Positions 10,932 to 22,609 of a stretch of 64,000 nucleotides of DNA are shown here, piece by piece. A program made the translations under genes and the position numbers. Source of the DNA: Edaphochlamys debaryana (Eukaryota; Chlorophyta; Chlorophyceae; Chlamydomonadales); contig JAEHOE010000123.1 of NCBI GenBank assembly GCA_016858145.1, forward strand, positions 186,001 through 250,000. Direction: 5' to 3'. How positions within the stretch are numbered: position 1 is the stretch's first letter; each line of letters opens with the position of its first letter. The notes under the pieces were generated by a model that ran no database searches, was not told where the DNA came from, and saw only the letters and a program-made list of their open reading frames with translations.

Positions 10932-11358
10932 TTTTACTGCTCGTGTTTGAGTCAAAGAATGCGCAGAAGGTGAGCGGGGTTCGAGCACATACGTATTTCT
11001 TCCCGGGGTTGGCAACCGGGCAAACCGGGGGGTCCAAGCTCATCCCGCTGACGGTGCGCGGTCCGCTTGCCAACCCACGCATGCGCGCAGCAACGACTCA
11101 CAGACCACAGCACTTGAACAAGCACACCAAAGCCGCAGTCGAACCCCTGCTACTTGCACGAGCTGCTAGTTGGCGCCTTTGGATAAGGCCTCACTGCCGC
11201 ACTGCCGCTTGCCCCAGCCCTGCCCGATCACTGCCTGTCGGCTCATTAGCTTCGCATTAGGGGCGCCCACTGTGCCAGGAGGCTGCGAGGCGCGCCACCG
11301 ACGGTGGCCCTGCTGCCTGCACGGACGGGTCAAGGCGCCGTGGACCCTGGGCTGGAGC
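10932..11358. promoter_or_regulatory. Shared divergent intergenic region between the 105-aa gene and UVR8
   Basis: 427 bp between two outward-facing ATGs, so it must hold both promoters and 5'UTRs. No TATA box is obvious on either side. Confidence 0.5.
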
Positions 11359-14300
11359 ATGGCAGAATTTGCGTTAGGAAATGAGCCAGCAGGGGCCGAG
11401 GAGGCGACGGTCGTCGGGATTTCGTGCGGGTCGTCGCACACCGTCGCACTCCTGAGTGAGTGCTTTCGCGCAACTCCCAGCGCGACGCGGGACCCACACC
11501 AAACCATGGCACGGGGCCCGCCCGCGCATTGGGCTACCGGCTTGCAGCGCCCCTGGCCCCGCCCACCGCCCCTCCTGGCTGCACCCCCACGTGCCCCACG
11601 TGCTCCCTGCCTCCGCCGGCCCCCAAACCCGTCACCAAGCTCCCCGCCTTGTGCCCCAGGCTGTGGAGTCGTGGCTTCCTGGGGCCGCGGCGAGGACGGG
11701 CAGCTCGGGCACGGCGTCGCGGACGAGAGCCCCACGCCGCGCGCCATTGCCGCGTTGACCGATGCGGGGGTGGACTGCGTAGTGTGTGGGGCGGAGTACA
11801 CGGTTGCGGTGGCGTCCTCCCGGGGGCACATCTACAGCTGGGGATGGTGGGTGGGGCTCCAGGGGGGGCGGGGAAGGAGGGAGCGGGCAGGGCGGGCAGG
11901 GGCCGGCTGGGGCTTGCGAGCGGGGCTGCAGCGGTGTGGGGGGGACCGGCCGGGGCGAGCAGGACGGGCGACGTTGGTATTGCAGGAGCGTTGGTAATGG
12001 GGCTGGGCGAGTAGAGTGGGCTCAGTGCAGGCTGTGTGGGCAAACGGGCTGGGGCGAGCAAGGGCCGGAGCCGGCCGGGGCCGGTGGGCGGTTGCTGGAA
12101 GGCAGTGGCGCGGGAAGGCAACGACACCGCACAGCGGGCCTGGGACCGCTGGCGGAACGGGCTGGTCAGCTGGTTCCACTGGTGCTGCCTCCCCAGCACA
12201 TTCCTCGCCAATGTGCCCTGGTCGCCAGCCCACCAGGTCCCAACCAGGGCCCCTCTCCCCTCCACACCCCTTTCACACACCCTCCTCAAACCCCCCTCCC
12301 TCCCACCCTCCACACCCCACCACGCAGGGGCGACTTTGGGCGTCTGGGGCACGGCGACTGCGGGGACGTGTTCGTGCCGCGGCCCATCGCCTTCTTCGAC
12401 GGCCGCCGCGTGGCGGCGGTGGCGTGCGGCGACACGCACACGCTGGTGACGCTGGAGGGGGGCGAGCTGTGGGCCTTCGGGCGCAACCAGAACGGGCAGC
12501 TGGTAAGGGGGGGGAAGGGGGCTACAGAGGGCGGGGGAGGGGGTCTGCCAGTGGACACCACGGGCCCGTGGCGCCGGGGCTTTGGGGGGAGGGCCCTCAA
12601 GGAGGATAAGGCATCGCGCCGGAGGGTGCCGGTGGCGCCGGGGCATATGGGTAGGAGGTGGGGTCCTGCAGCACGCTCATACGATGCCGGGGCGAAAGGT
12701 TGGGCGAGGCATTAGGGATGCCAACACGCGGCGCGGAGGAGTAGGGCGGGCCCGCTGCCCGTCGCCATTGTGCTCGGTCTTGGTCACCCTGCCGCCTGCC
12801 GTGTCAGCCCTACGAAGCCCACCCAGCCGGCCCAAGGGGAGGGGCGGCAGGGGATGGACTTGCTTCCCCGCGCGGCGGTGTGGGGGTGGACCCCCTGCTG
12901 AACCCGCGGTGCCCGGCCCCTGCCCCTGCCCCGTCCCTTTGCTACAGGGTCTGGGCCACACGAATGACTGCCTCTCGCCGCAGCGGGTGGAGGCGCTGGC
13001 GGTGAGAGGGGCTGCGGGCGTGGGGTTGCGGGGTGAAGACCTGCGTTGTGATGGTGGCATTGGGGCTGGGGCTGGGGCTGGGCTGGGGCTGGGATGCAGA
13101 GGGGGCAGCAAGGCGGCCGTCAGGGAGCGGCGAGGCTGCTGCAGCCGTCAGCCTCTAAGGAGTCGGAGTTTGGCTTGTGGTTTACGGGTAGCGGGGCAGG
13201 CGCCCTGCTCCGTTCCTGCTCCGAGTTAACCGCCTCCTTCCCGTCTGCCCCGCGGTCCGCAGGGCGAGGTGGTGACGAGTGTGGCTTGCGGGTCTGAGCA
13301 CTCCCTGGCGGCAACGGCCAAGGGGCAGGTGAGCGCTTGGGAACATGGGAAGGGCTGAGAGGGTGGGTTGTGGGAGCCCGGGGTAGCCGGGTTGGGCCGG
13401 GCCCGGCGCGTCCCACAACGGCGGGTGCGTGCACGTGCCTCTTCAGGTCCAAACCTTGGTCACCCGGCTTTGGCCTCTTTACATCCTCCATCCCGCCTGC
13501 CGTACAGGTGTTCTCCTGGGGATGGGGCCGGTACGGCAACCTCGGGGATGGCGACTCCCAGGACCGGTGGGGCCGGGTTGGGGGGTCGGGGCGGGCGCGG
13601 GTGCGGGCCTGCGGGTGTGGGGCGGGCGGGTGGAAGGGGACGGGCGCGGGTGCGGGTCCGGGTGCGGGCGGGCGGCTCTTGAAGGGCGGGCGACGCGCGC
13701 TGCAGTACCCAGAGGAGAGTACCTCTCCTGTCAGACCCACACCAAGAGCCTCTCTCTCCTCTCCCCCTCCAGCCCATGACTGACTGCAACCCCCCCTTCC
13801 CGCCTCCCCCCCCTGTCAGGTACCTGCCCACGCAGGTGGTGGGCCTGGAGCAGGTGCACATCCGGGCCGTGGTGTGCGGCTGGCGGCACTCGGCGGTGGT
13901 GTGCCAGGAGGGGCGGGTCTGGACCTTTGGCTGGAGCAAGTACGGGCAGCTGGGGCACGGGGACCACGTGTGAGTGCGGGAGGGTAGGGGGCGGGGGAGG
14001 GGATAGGGGAGAATTGAGAGGAGGGGGCCACGTGTGGGTACGGGTTGGGGGCTGCGGGGCCGGGGCCTGATGCTCCGCAGAGCAGAATCATTGGTGGTGG
14101 CAAGCTGAAGCGGGCAATCACGTCCTCAACTATGCGGCGTGGTCTCCTTGGCCAGGTGCCTCCCGTGAACAGCCGCCTCGCCTGGCTCCCGTTCCCCGCC
14201 TCCAGCCTTACCTCCCTGTTCCCCCCCTCCTTGCCCCCCAGCGACCACACACGGCCCGAGCCCGTTGCCGCGCTGGCGCACACCCGGGTGGCGCTGGTGG

Positions 14301-15847
14301 CGGGCGGCTGGCGGCACACCATGGCGGCGGACGTGGAGGGCGGGCTCTGGGCCTGGGGGTGGAACAAGGTGGGTGTGCAGGGGGGGGAGGGGGGCGGCGG
14401 AGTACGTGGTGGCACGCGTGCCTGCCACCGGGCGCTGGGGTGGGGTCAGCTTACTCGACTGCTCATCCTGCCAGGGGACACCCCCGGCGCCTCACCACAC
14501 GCCCGCGGCAGTCCCGTCCCGCCCCCAACCTCCACCCCGCCCCCCCCCCACCCCCCTCCACCCTCCACCCCAGTTCGGGCAGCTGGGCCTGGGCGACGGC
14601 GAGGACCGCTCCGCGCCCACCCGCGTGGAGGGGGCGCTGGCGGGGCGGCGCGTGGCGCAGCTGGCGTGCGGCTGGCGGCACACGCTGGCGGTCACGCAGG
14701 TGGGGGGGGGAGGGGGGCGGTGTCATGGGGGAAGGGAGGGAGGGTGGGGGGGAAGAGGGGAGAGGGGGAAGAGAAGGTGTGCGGCTTGCGGCACACGCTG
14801 GCGGTAACGCGGGTGGGGGGGGAGGGGCGGGGTGGGAGGGGAGGGGGGGCGAACGCTTGCGTGGACGAAGGTGCCGGCAGGCGCTGGAGGACGGGGCTCA
14901 GGTGCCGAAGGGGAGATGCGGAGGGGGCTTGAGCTCTCCTCTTTCGTCTGCGCGCCCGATCCCGCGCCTGAGCTCCCGCCCCTCTGCCCGCCCGGCCCTC
15001 AGGACGGCGCCGTCTTCAGCTGGGGCCGTGGCGTCAACGGACAGTTGGGGCTCGGGCCTCTGCAGGACGTGTGAGTAGCGGGAGCTGGTTGGTATTGCGG
15101 ATGGGGGAGGCTCCGACGCGGTATCGCTGGGGTCTTGCAAGTTGGCTGGCGCTCTGCTCGGGGCCTTGATCTTTCCCTTGCATAGGCTACTTAATTCCGC
15201 TTAGGGCCTCAGTTGCAAACTCCACCACCACCACCCCGCAGCCCCTCGCCCACATCACCGACGGCGCTGTCCAAACTTCCATCGATGCATCGGGCTAGCT
15301 TGCTTGCTTGCTTGCTGTATCAAACCCGCTGCCCCTGCCCCCCACCCCCTCCGCAGCCCCTCGCCCACGCTGCTGGCCGTCCTCTCCGCGGGGGAGCTGC
15401 GGCGGGACGCCATCCTGGCCACCTCGGAGGCGGCCGGGGGCGGATACGTGGCGCCGGCGGACCGGTGAGAGGGGGACTGAGGGGTGACACGGTGTTAGCT
15501 AGGGGCCGCTGGTGCGGGCCCCTGGCGAGGGCCAAGCGTGGAGGCGGGACGGGGCGAAGGCGGGGCGAGGGCTAGGTCGCGCCGCCCCCCCCTCCCTTGC
15601 TGCCCCCCCCCCCACCCTCCCTCCCCCCTTGCCCCCACCCCCCCACCCCCACCCCCCCCCCAGCTACGCCGTGGTCCCGGGCGCCGACGACGCGCCCTAC
15701 GGCAACGGCGCCTCGGCCGCGGCCGTGCCCTCCATGCCGCCCCTGGACGCCCGGCTGGCCAGCCTGGTGCCCGACCAGGGACCGGGGGGCGAGGCGGACG
15801 GCCGCACCTCCAAGAAGGCGCGCACCAGCATCGACATGGCGCGCTAG
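11359..15847 (+). CDS. UVR8: UV-B photoreceptor UVR8 (seven-bladed RCC1-type propeller)
   Basis: Twelve exons (11359-11455, 11660-11846, 12328-12502, 12948-13001, 13263-13328, 13508-13566, 13820-13969, 14242-14368, 14574-14699, 15003-15070, 15357-15464, 15664-15847) give 466 aa with all phases consistent. RCC1 repeats run from [13 protein letters not shown] to [13 protein letters not shown]. The three diagnostic photoreceptor motifs are present: CGWRHS (Trp234), GGWRHT (Trp286) and CGWRHT (Trp339), at the same places as the Arabidopsis triad W233/W285/W337. The C-terminal tail carries YVAPADRYAVVP, so the VP motif falls at 410-411 exactly as in the plant protein. In known UVR8s the dimer absorbs UV-B through these Trp residues, monomerises and uses the VP tail and propeller to bind COP1, controlling photoprotection genes. 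Introns hold partial copies of exons 7, 9 and 11 (see repeats). The tail ends in a basic stretch (SKKARTS). Confidence 0.95.
14028..14045 (+). repeat. Degenerate copy of UVR8 exon 7 end and donor
   Basis: CCACGTGTGGGTACGGG lies 64 bp after the true exon end (CCACGTGTGAGTGCGGG at 13964), with two mismatches. It includes the GT donor. Confidence 0.5.
14779..14826 (+). repeat. Degenerate copy of UVR8 exon 9 end and donor inside intron 9
   Basis: About 45 bp matching 14666-14713 with very few mismatches, starting GTGCGGCTTGCGGCACACGC, offset 113 bp. The copied exon end and the G-rich intron start are both included, so a decoy donor is present. It is not in a usable exon because no acceptor with a correct phase precedes it. 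Confidence 0.75.
15237..15253 (+). repeat. Copy of UVR8 exon 11 acceptor and first bases
   Basis: CGCAGCCCCTCGCCCAC is identical to 15352-15368, 115 bp upstream of the true acceptor. It provides a decoy CAG acceptor inside intron 10. Confidence 0.7.
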
Positions 15848-15939
15848 GCGGGCTCTGGGGACGGGGGTGGGGCGTGTGCGGCGGAGCAAGGCAGGGCCGG
15901 CGCTCCCTGCCCTGTCCGGCCCGGCGCACCAGAAGGCGG

Positions 15940-16290
15940 GCGGGGGTGGTGCAGCGCCAGACCGGCGGGCATGTGGGGGGCGGCGGTACCGGGCAGCAGC
16001 GGCGGCGCTTGCCGACAGGGTCCTTGGCGCGAGGCGGCGAGGTGCAGCGCTGGCGGGCGGCTCCGGGTGGAAGGTGTGTGGTGGGGCAAGATGCAGCGAG
16101 GCCCTCCCTGGTTAGACGGGAGCCGCAGCGTGCCGGTGCAGTGCTACTCTGCTGTGGCCGAGGTGCGGCGCGAGCCGGGCTCTGGGGGGCGGCGCCAGCC
16201 GCACAGCGCTGGTGCCAAGGTGCAGCGCTGGTGCCGAGGTGCAGCGCTAGCCGGCTGTGTGTGTAGCGGCGGAGGCATGCAGTGCACGCC
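15940..16290 (+). repeat. Degenerate GTGCAGCGCTGG repeats downstream of UVR8
   Basis: Units resembling GAGGTGCAGCGCTGGC recur irregularly (about 15950, 16040, 16090, 16135, 16220, 16240). No coding frame is supported; this may be the 3'UTR or a decayed minisatellite. Confidence 0.5.
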
Positions 16291-17169
16291 GCCCCCGCCC
16301 CGCCAGGGCCGCTGCCAGAGCGCCACCGCCGAAGGCCTGTGAGGCCGCACCGCTGGCGCCGGGACACCACGGATCCACGGCATTTCGTGGCGGGATGCAG
16401 CGCCGGCAGCGCGGGAGGCGCCGAGCGGCGCTTGCGGGTGGAGGGGGAACCCACACGCCATCGCCGTCGCCGCGCGTGGGCGGCACGCAGCGAGCCTCCA
16501 CGGCTGCTCAGGCGGCGGCGACGGCATCCGTTATGGCAGCGAGGGTAGTTGGATCAGCGGACGTCGGAAGGCCTCAGGCGGGGCCTCGCGGGGCCTCCAG
16601 CGGGGCCTCGGGGGGCCCCAAGCGGGCCTTACGGCTCGCACTCGGCTCGATGATCCTGAGAGGAAGGTATCTGACCAGGGGCAGACGGGGCTCGGGGCTA
16701 GGTGTTGGCTGCGGGGCAACGCGTCCGCAGCGCTGGTAGGGTGCGCGGAGCCGGCTGCGCAGGTGAAGGGTATCGCTGCTCCGTTCACGGGCCTGCGGGG
16801 CGCGCTGGGGACAGGGTGCATTTCCGTCTTTGGCGTGCTCCGTAGCGGCCCAGATTGCAGCCCTTTTTGCTTCGTGCGAGAGACAGTCTCCGGATGGGCC
16901 TTACTGTGTGTGCCAGGGCAGCCCAACCGTGAGTAGCCGAGTCGGCCGTTGAAAGTTGTTATTAGGTCTTGTTTTGCCGGGTCGACGCAAGAACGCCCGC
17001 CTCAGGCTTTTACCAGTCACCCGCTGGTGGCCGACTTGAATGGCGTCAAGGAACAGTAATGGTCGGAAAGGGAGGCCTATAAAGACTGCTCGAGTATAGG
17101 GGATGGGGATAAAGTGGACCGCCGCTCAGGGCAAGGCGGCCTGGCTCGGGGGCCTAAGGGACTTGAACG

Positions 17170-17195
17170 TCCACCTGCCTGTAGGGAGGCAGGTG
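17170..17195. repeat. Perfect 10-bp inverted repeat (hairpin)
   Basis: CCACCTGCCT and AGGCAGGTGG flank a 6-base loop GTAGGG. The stem has no mismatches. It could be a regulatory RNA hairpin, a palindromic protein site or a repeat end; nothing nearby decides. Confidence 0.5.
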
Positions 17196-17881
17196 GTTAG
17201 CGGTTGCCCGTTAGTGGGCACCGACGCATTGGAAGGTGTTCTTTCTCGGAGGGGCAGGTGGTTGAGGCGGTTGCTCGCGGAGGGATGGAAACGGAAGAGT
17301 TGTGCCGCCAACTGGCTCGGGGCGTTCAGTGTCGGATGGGAGGGGGTTTGACCCCGTCGACCTGTTGCGGAGGCGGGGCTCAGCGGTGTGGTGCAGGCTC
17401 GGAGCGCTTCCCTGGGAGCGAGGGAAGCCATGCTCAGGGGTTTGTGGTCGGTGTTGGGGGTCGGCTCGTGACGTGTGTGAGCCGGCGCTCGGCAGTCGGT
17501 GTGTGCATGCAAAGCCGCGCAGGCGGAGGCAGCTGCCTGCAGGGCACGTGGAAGCACCCCTGCGGCTGGTGGGGCAGACCCGGTTGCACAATGCGTTTTA
17601 ACCCCTGCGTGGAAGCGCCGGCAGCCAGTGGCACAGCGGTGATGTGGCTCGTGTATGCCTTGCATGCCTAGGGCCGCGCTGAGCGACTAACTGCCGCGTT
17701 ATGTTATGGGTCGGGGACTTGGGGGCGGGCCTGTGGGGCCGGGGGTCGCAGGCAACGGCATCGTGTTGTGACCGGTTGCTGGGGCCGGCTGCGCGAATCA
17801 GGGGCACGCGTGAGTCAGCAGTTCAGCAGGCAAGGGCCTCCTTTCCCTGGACGGGCATGCGGACACAGGATTGCCCATATC

Positions 17882-17920
17882 AGGGCCGTCGGCTTCTGGG
17901 AGGCTCCGGGGAGCTCACGC
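17882..17920 (+). repeat. 39-bp dispersed repeat, copy 1
   Basis: It begins AGGGCCGTCGGCTTCTGGGA and is the same, with one mismatch, as the reverse complement of 25374-25412. Presumably a fragment of a dispersed element. Confidence 0.65.
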
Positions 17921-20663
17921 TAGCCTCGCTCCCCAGGCCATGCCCCTGTAGCAAGCACCAACGATGTCACGCCTTGACAGGCCAACGCAACGCCCGGGCG
18001 TCGGTGACGCTTTCGGCCGCCGCTGATGACCTGCCCCGCTGCCCGGGGAGACGGGGCCCTAAACCGCGCATGGGAAGACCGAGTTGCTTGCGTCCAGCAA
18101 GCGCTGGAAGCGGCATGTACACACGGGCCCACACACGTGCCTGAGGGCGTGAGCCAGCGGGCTGTGACGAGGTGCCGGGGGGTTCTGTGCTCGCAGGGGC
18201 CATGCAGCGTAGTCAGGACGTTGACGGGGGATGCAGCTGAACGCGTCGATGTAGCCGCTGCCGAGGGGACGGGGGGTGCATGGGAGCTCTTCATCCCGTC
18301 AAGCCCTGCGTGCGTGCAACGCCCGGACCAGGAGCTTAAAGAGCAGGAGCGGAGCCTCTCTGCGGGGGCGTGCCTCCCTGACAGCGCACGGGCTCCCTGC
18401 CTGCAGAGCCACAGACATTCCGCCGCCGTGCTTCCACTCCTTCCTCACCCCTCACCCCTCACCCCCGCCAGCATGGGCCCGCCGCGCTGCGGAGCGCGTC
18501 CCGGCCTATGCCCGACGGCTTAACGTGTTCCTGCAAGTTTTGCAGCTTCAGTACGGGCGAGTGTCAGCGGCTGCTCAGGCGTGGAGCCTTTGGTTCGCTC
18601 GTCGATGCAGGCACTTGCCTTGACCTCATCCCGCCCCGACATAGCCGCGACTTGTTCGCCCGGAAGGAACAGGTCCTGAGCTCCTGACCAGGGGAGTCTC
18701 CCCTGCTCCTTTGCTTCGTTGATGTCTTCTAACCCCTGCTCCTGACAGGTGGGGTAAAGGTCGAGGCAAGTGCAGAGTCGGGGTGGTGCAGAGTCAGGCC
18801 GCGGCACCGGCCCCTCCACCTGTTCTCCGTGGTGGTCGCGCCCGTGACTTGTACCGTATTCCGTATATCAAGCTGAGCAGGTTGCGGACCGGGGGGAAAG
18901 GTGTGCAGGATCCTGACACAGTCCCCTGCGGTCTGTGCAGGGGGGAAGGACCAAGGGTATTCATAGCCAGGGAAGCACGCTGACGGGTACATGCCTCCTT
19001 GCTTCTCAAGCCCATCACGCCCCCTTCACCCGTTCAGCCCCCGCCCCCCTGACGCTTGACGGGCTGACTCCTGAACCCTCGAAGGTGGAGCCGTGCCATG
19101 CTCCTCACGCACCTCTCCTGCACCCCCCCCCCTCGCCTCACTGGGCGACGCGCGCACGTCTAGTGTGCGCCGTGGCGGCTGCCGGGACCGGCCGACCACG
19201 TCAGCTCTCGCGGTTAAACTCGCGCGACCTACGCGCTGAAGTATGCCGGAGCGCGTATGCATTTAACGGGCCGCATCGCGTTGCAGCTGCTGAGCCGGGC
19301 GGCGGGGTTGCTGATGGGGCCTCCGTGCGCCGCGCGCGAAAAGCCCGAATCGCTGGATGCTCCCGCCAGGCCTTTTTGTGGCCCGCACACCTGCACCTCC
19401 ATACACAAGCTTGAGCGACCGACATACACACGCACACAGCCAGAGATCCCTGCAGCGCCATACCGCGCCTCTTCGTCACGAACACTCCTACATGCCGAAA
19501 GCCCTGCCCACTTGACGAGTGCCGGAGGCCCTGCCGAGGGTCCCGAGCGTACCGTGTGGACATACGGACTGGACGGGACTACAGAGCGGCGCTATCCGGG
19601 GCCTGAGCGCGACGGAGGCCGTGGTGAGCGTTTGGCGCCCGAGACGTGGCCAGCTGCCCATATTCAAGCCTCGCTCCGCCCCTGTACCTGCTGGTGACGT
19701 GTTTTTTACTAGGCCCGGGTGCTCAGCCCAGGGCGCCCACAGCTCGCGCGCCGCCAGCTCCGCCTTGGTCGCGACCGTCAAACGCCCCAACCCGCCTCCG
19801 CCCACAGGCACCGACGCCCTTCTCAGCTGCGCTTTGCACTCCCACGGCGTGACAACCAGTGTGTGGGGAGCTGGCCTTACGCTTTCGGTTCGGACCTGGA
19901 AATTGGAGCTCTGCCGCGCGGGGCCACCGAGGATAGGCCCGAGGAGCTGGCCCAGACCTGTAGCAGCAGCTAAGCAATTTTTGCAGGTGGGTGGAATGGA
20001 GTCCGTGTAACCCGTGAGCGCGAACCACTAAGTCAGCCAGGCCCGGTTTCGCGTCCGCGTGGGAGCTGGGGTCAGGGCGAAGCTTCACGCGGCCTGCAAG
20101 CAGAGCCATATCCAAGCCCTTCACATACAGCGAAACTCTTGGGTGCGGCGTCCCCGAACGCGTGCCAAGGGTTTCGAGCTCGCTCGCCGACGAGACGGCC
20201 CGAGGGCCAACCAGGACGCCTCAGCTGGCGCACCTGAACCCCGCCTGATACGCAACCCATGCCAGCGTGTCCCAGGCCACTCAGGGCCAGAACTCTTAAG
20301 GTCAGCCACCTGGGCTCGCCTGGGCAGACTCCTTGCCTGCTGGGGCCCTTGCCGTCTGCCTGCAGCTTCAGCACGAGAAGCAGGCAAGCAGCACCGGGCC
20401 GAGTGAGCAGCACGCGACGGAGACTAACAAAGCTAGGGGCAGCTCTTCTAGGGACCCACTAGGGTTGGCGCGCGGGCCGCTTTGCGAGCTGAGGCTCCCG
20501 AAGCGGCCCACCCTAGCCGGCGGCCAAACACGGCCTCGGGCACTTGCGCAGCCTTCCCCGGCGCACTCAACCCGGCGGCCCAGCGGCCTGCGCACACCAG
20601 GAACACGTCCGGGGGCCTCTTCAACTGGGAACTGGGTGCGTGTGCCCGACCACTGTGTCATGC

Positions 20664-20735
20664 GGGAGTTTGGTCTAGTGGTATGATTCTCGCTTAGGGT
20701 GCGAGAGGTCGTGGGTTCAATTCCCGCAACTCCCC
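20664..20735 (+). tRNA. tRNA-Pro (anticodon AGG), copy 1
   Basis: A 72-nt cloverleaf: acceptor GGGAGTT pairs with AACTCCC. Anticodon stem CTCGC/GCGAG encloses the loop TTAGGGT, so the anticodon is AGG. T-arm GTGGG TTCAATT CCCGC. The discriminator is C and a TTTT terminator follows within six bases. No intron. It decodes CCU/CCC proline codons after A34-to-inosine editing. Confidence 0.93.
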
Positions 20736-21382
20736 TGTTTTGCTGGCCGTGGGGCTGTTGCTGGGGCGGAGGCTTCATTTTGGGGCATCGCCGGCCGCGG
20801 AGTGCATTTCGGGGTGTCGGGGAAGGGGAGCGCGAGGGAGGGTCGGGGGGCGTAGGGAGGGGGGTCGTCGCTCACTTCGCCACAGCAGCATCTGGGGCGA
20901 CGGAATTCGGGGCGTCAGGTGGACTCAGTAAGGACCAGGCGAATCGCCTTTCCATGCCATGGCGCGTTGCAGCTGCACTGGAAGGGCTACAGGCCTATTC
21001 AGCGCCCGCCTGCTCCCGCGGGAACCCAAGTGCCTGTGCTGCCAAGGGCGCAAGGGATTGAAGGCAGGCCGCGGGGGCTGGAGGCTACCCCTACAAGGCA
21101 GCTGCAGACTCTGAGCTCGCGCTGGCGGCAGCTCCAGACAGCTCCCAGGCTCGGGGCTGAAGGCTGACGGCAGCAGCTGACCAGCTCGAAAGCTCGAGGG
21201 GGCGAGCCGGCTCGCGCGGGCGGCAGCACCCGAAGCAGCCCACCCTGGCCGGCGGGCCCGCAAAGCCTTCGGCACTCGAGCGGCCTTCCCCGGCGCTCTC
21301 AGCTCGGCGGCCCGGCGGCCCGCGCACACGTCCGGGGGCCTCTTCAGAACCGGGTGTGTGTGCCCAACCTTCTTTGACATGC

Positions 21383-21454
21383 GGGAGTTTGGTCTAGTGG
21401 TATGATTCTCGCTTAGGGTGCGAGAGGTCGTGGGTTCAATTCCCGCAACTCCCC
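21383..21454 (+). tRNA. tRNA-Pro (anticodon AGG), copy 2
   Basis: Identical in sequence to the copy at 20664, with the same TGTTTTG terminator tail. Second unit of the array. Confidence 0.93.
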
Positions 21455-22537
21455 TGTTTTGCTGCCGGCGGGGCTGTCGCTCGGGCGGGGGATCGTTTTG
21501 GGGCATCGGCGGTCCGTGAGGGGCCCTTTCGGTTGTTTGGGGAGGGTTGGGGGCGGGGTTGGGGAGGGAGTGGAGGGTGGGTCGCCATGGCAGTGCGTGG
21601 CAAGATGGACAGGGCAACGAGGTGGGATTCTAAGGACAGCTTCCTGGACGAGAGGGTGTGTCCGGGTGTTGAGGAAAGGTCGGGGTCGTCGGGGGCAGAG
21701 CGGTCAACAGGACGGGGAAATGTGAAACGTCGGGATGTCTTTCAGCGTCCCCTGGCGCAGGTTGGGTGTGTTCGGCGTGCACCTCTGCAGAAACGATTGT
21801 GACGCAACCCATGAATCGCGTGGCGAGCAAGGGTTGACCGCGAGGACAAGCGAACGAAGGCGCCTGTTATAGCGCAGCACACGGACCGTGGCTGGTGCAG
21901 CCATCCACATCCCCACGTCGCGGATGTTGGCTCAGTCCGCGAGGACCAGTGCTGTAGCCAAGGAGTCTGGCGAGGCTGCAGTTCGGCGTGTTGAAGCAAG
22001 CCTGGCTCGCGGGCTATGGCGCTGCCTGCAGGCGGCCGAGTTGCCCGGTTGGGGCCATGGATCTCCTCCGGGGCGCCCGTCGCAGCTCAGCGGCTCATAT
22101 GCGCGGGCAGGGCGTTACATGCTCCCTGCCGCCAAGCTGGGTCAGGCCACGCAGAGCCCTGAGAGAACCGCGAGAACGGCAGCACGAGCCTACCCGTCCA
22201 GCAGCCAGCACGAAGGCCTGCAGGCGGCAGGTGGCAGGGTGCGCACGGGGTCGCGGCTGAAAGCTGCCTCAGCTCGGCAACCGCTGCTCCCTGACCAGCT
22301 CAACCGCGTTGGGACCAGGCAACCCAGAAAGGGGCGGCCGCCGAGGGGGCGAGCCGGCCTGCACGCGCCTCAGCACCCCAAGCGGCCCGCCCGAGCCGGC
22401 GGCCAAACACGGCTTCGGGTACTTGCGCAGCCTTCCCCGGCGCTCTCAGCTCGGCGGCCCGGCGGCCCGCGCACACCAGGAACACGTCCGGGGGCCTCGT
22501 CAGAACCGGGTGCGTGTGCCCAGCATTTTGGGCATGC

Positions 22538-22609
22538 GGGAGTTTGGTCTAGTGGTATGATTCTCGCTTAGGGTGCGAGAGGTCGTGGGTTCAATTCCCG
22601 CAACTCCCC
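22538..22609 (+). tRNA. tRNA-Pro (anticodon AGG), copy 3
   Basis: Identical to the copy at 20664, with the same TTTT tail. Third unit. Confidence 0.93.

Larger units (their letters stand above)
16291..20480. other. Gene-poor stretch, no supported gene
   Basis: About 4 kb without splice-consistent coding exons, recognisable domains or RNA genes. It holds one strong hairpin (17170-17195) and a 39-bp segment shared with 25374-25412. Long open frames on both strands are what GC-rich DNA gives by chance. Confidence 0.45.

Noticed and set aside
11534..12646. 370-codon antisense frame over UVR8
   Set aside because: Shadow of UVR8 exons and introns; no motif or initiation context.
19519..20010. 163-codon plus-strand frame in the gene-poor region
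   Set aside because: No recognisable domain, no splice partners, composition like surrounding non-coding DNA.
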